From: Candidatus Eiseniibacteriota bacterium
GTDB lineage: Bacteria > Joyebacterota > Joyebacteria > Joyebacterales > Joyebacteraceae
DNA: 6,236 nucleotides
Direction of reading: 5' to 3'
Assembly (NCBI GenBank): GCA_030630395.1
Contig: DAOVNE010000089.1
Coordinates: 1 to 6,236 of the forward strand
Each line of letters begins with the position of its first letter. Position 1 is the first letter of the stretch. The notes beneath the pieces are model-generated. The model searched no databases. It was not told the origin of the DNA and saw only the letters and a list, made by a program, of their open reading frames with translations. Shown here one piece after another: positions 5,568-6,236 of the stretch. Made by a program: the position numbers and the translations under genes.

Positions 5568-6236
5568 TCAGGTGCGCCGGAACAGCCCCCGGCGAGGGAC
5601 GCTCATGTCGTCCCCCTCGAACTCCAGGAGCTCCCATTGGTCGGCGAAGAGGCCCTTGATCTCCTCGTTCGAGTAGGGCCTGAACAACATACTGGCCCGA
5701 CGGCCGGACGTGTAGTGATGCGTCCCGTCCTCCAGAAGCTCGCACTCTGAATCCGGGTCATCGCTCTTGTCCTCGTCGAAGGAGACGAGCAGGAGCGCAC
5801 TGGCGCGTGCCACCCGCGACAGCTCGGCCGCAAGCTCCGCCGCCCACTGAAGAGTCACGTGATCCAGGCAGCTCCAGGCAAGGACGGCATCCACGGCGGC
5901 GGCGGGAAGTTCGATGGTCCAGCCGTCGAACTCGGCGGCATCAACCGTCAGTCCCTCCTCCTGAGCCTTCTCCAGACTGAACCGCACACCGTCCTCGGCA
6001 ACATCACACACGGTCACCTGGTGGCCTCGTCTCGCGAGCGCCAGGGCGTTCCGGCCGAGGCCGGAGCCGAAGTCGAGCACACGCGCGGCATCGGGCAGCC
6101 GCTTCAGGAACGCGGCGGCCGCGGGCGACCGACCCTCGAACGCCGACTCCCGCCACTTCTCGGGTATGCCCTCCTCCAGCGTGCTGGCGATAATGCGCTT
6201 CCAGAACGCTCCGGAGTCGAGCTCGGGTCTGGTTCT
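5568..6236 (-). CDS. Class I SAM-dependent methyltransferase, start beyond the right edge
   Basis: The frame is open from the window edge to TGA at 5568; 222 residues are visible. Motif I is ARVLDFGSGLGRNALALARRG (51-71), followed by VTVCDVAEDGV (74-84) with the acidic residue at the end of strand 2. VDAVLAWSCLDHV (115-127) is the strand 4 region, and SALLLVSFDEDK (146-157) is strand 5 with the following loop. The C-terminal part (RPYSNEEIKGLFADQWELLEFEG) fits the usual last strands of Methyltransf_11/25 or TehB-like enzymes. The visible N-terminus (FWKRIIASTLEEGIPEKW) is a typical helical cap, so little is probably missing. An internal GTG at 6080 is not the start, because motif I would be cut. 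No membrane segment is seen; it should be cytoplasmic. It lies 113 bases upstream of the zinc-ribbon gene. Substrate unknown. Confidence 0.88.
   Translation of the reverse strand, partial: RTRPELDSGAFWKRIIASTLEEGIPEKWRESAFEGRSPAAAAFLKRLPDAARVLDFGSGLGRNALALARRGHQVTVCDVAEDGVRFSLEKAQEEGLTVDAAEFDGWTIELPAAAVDAVLAWSCLDHVTLQWAAELAAELSRVARASALLLVSFDEDKSDDPDSECELLEDGTHHYTSGRRASMLFRPYSNEEIKGLFADQWELLEFEGDDMSVPRRGLFRRT

Noticed and set aside
5010..5750. Plus-strand open frame of 246 codons
   Set aside because: It runs through a promoter, two hairpins and two well-supported minus-strand genes, and its Ser/Arg/Pro-rich translation matches nothing.

Overview
This GC-rich window reads as chromosomal DNA from a free-living or environmental bacterium, possibly a candidate-phylum member of the FCB/Eisenbacteria type. 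That placement is an inference from gene content: a secreted two-module protein with repeated SWWCG motifs, a small FmdB-type zinc ribbon, and lipid-linked sugar genes. No rRNA, tRNA or phylogenetic marker is present to confirm it. I saw no CRISPR array, insertion sequence or RNA gene.

Left part (1-2200, minus strand): a compact membrane-glycosylation operon. In transcription order it holds a DPM1/GtrB-like polyprenyl-phosphate glycosyltransferase (2117-1152), a GtrA-family four-helix membrane protein that overlaps it by 4 bases (1155-721), and the N-terminal third or so of a GT-C-like multispanning glycosyltransferase that runs off the left edge. The expected logic is that the first protein loads a sugar onto a polyprenyl phosphate, GtrA helps move the lipid-linked sugar across the membrane, and the GT-C protein transfers it outside. 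A good sigma70-like promoter lies just upstream at 2172-2200.

Middle (2201-3690): a divergent intergenic region of about 450 bases, with a probable frameshifted gene remnant, a near-copy of the -10 region of the operon promoter, and a promoter for a plus-strand SAM methyltransferase (2648-3388). That methyltransferase uses AGA/AGG for 13 of its 25 arginines, against 3 of 21 in the neighbouring glycosyltransferase, so it may be a transferred gene. About 250 bases of apparently non-coding DNA follow, ending in a very strong 12-bp hairpin shared with the convergent gene.

Right part (3697-6236, all minus strand): a secreted 437-residue protein of two related modules, with its own strong promoter carrying a perfect 7+7 inverted repeat over the -35 box; then, upstream of it, an FmdB-like zinc-ribbon protein with two hairpins downstream; then a second class I SAM methyltransferase whose start lies beyond the right edge. 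The hairpins ending the secreted-protein gene and the zinc-ribbon gene share an ACGAAGA-type leader, which suggests a recurring terminator design in this genome.

No clearly new multi-gene system is visible. The most interesting items are the secreted protein with its operator-like promoter, the repeated terminator design, and the duplicated promoter core beside a frameshifted remnant.
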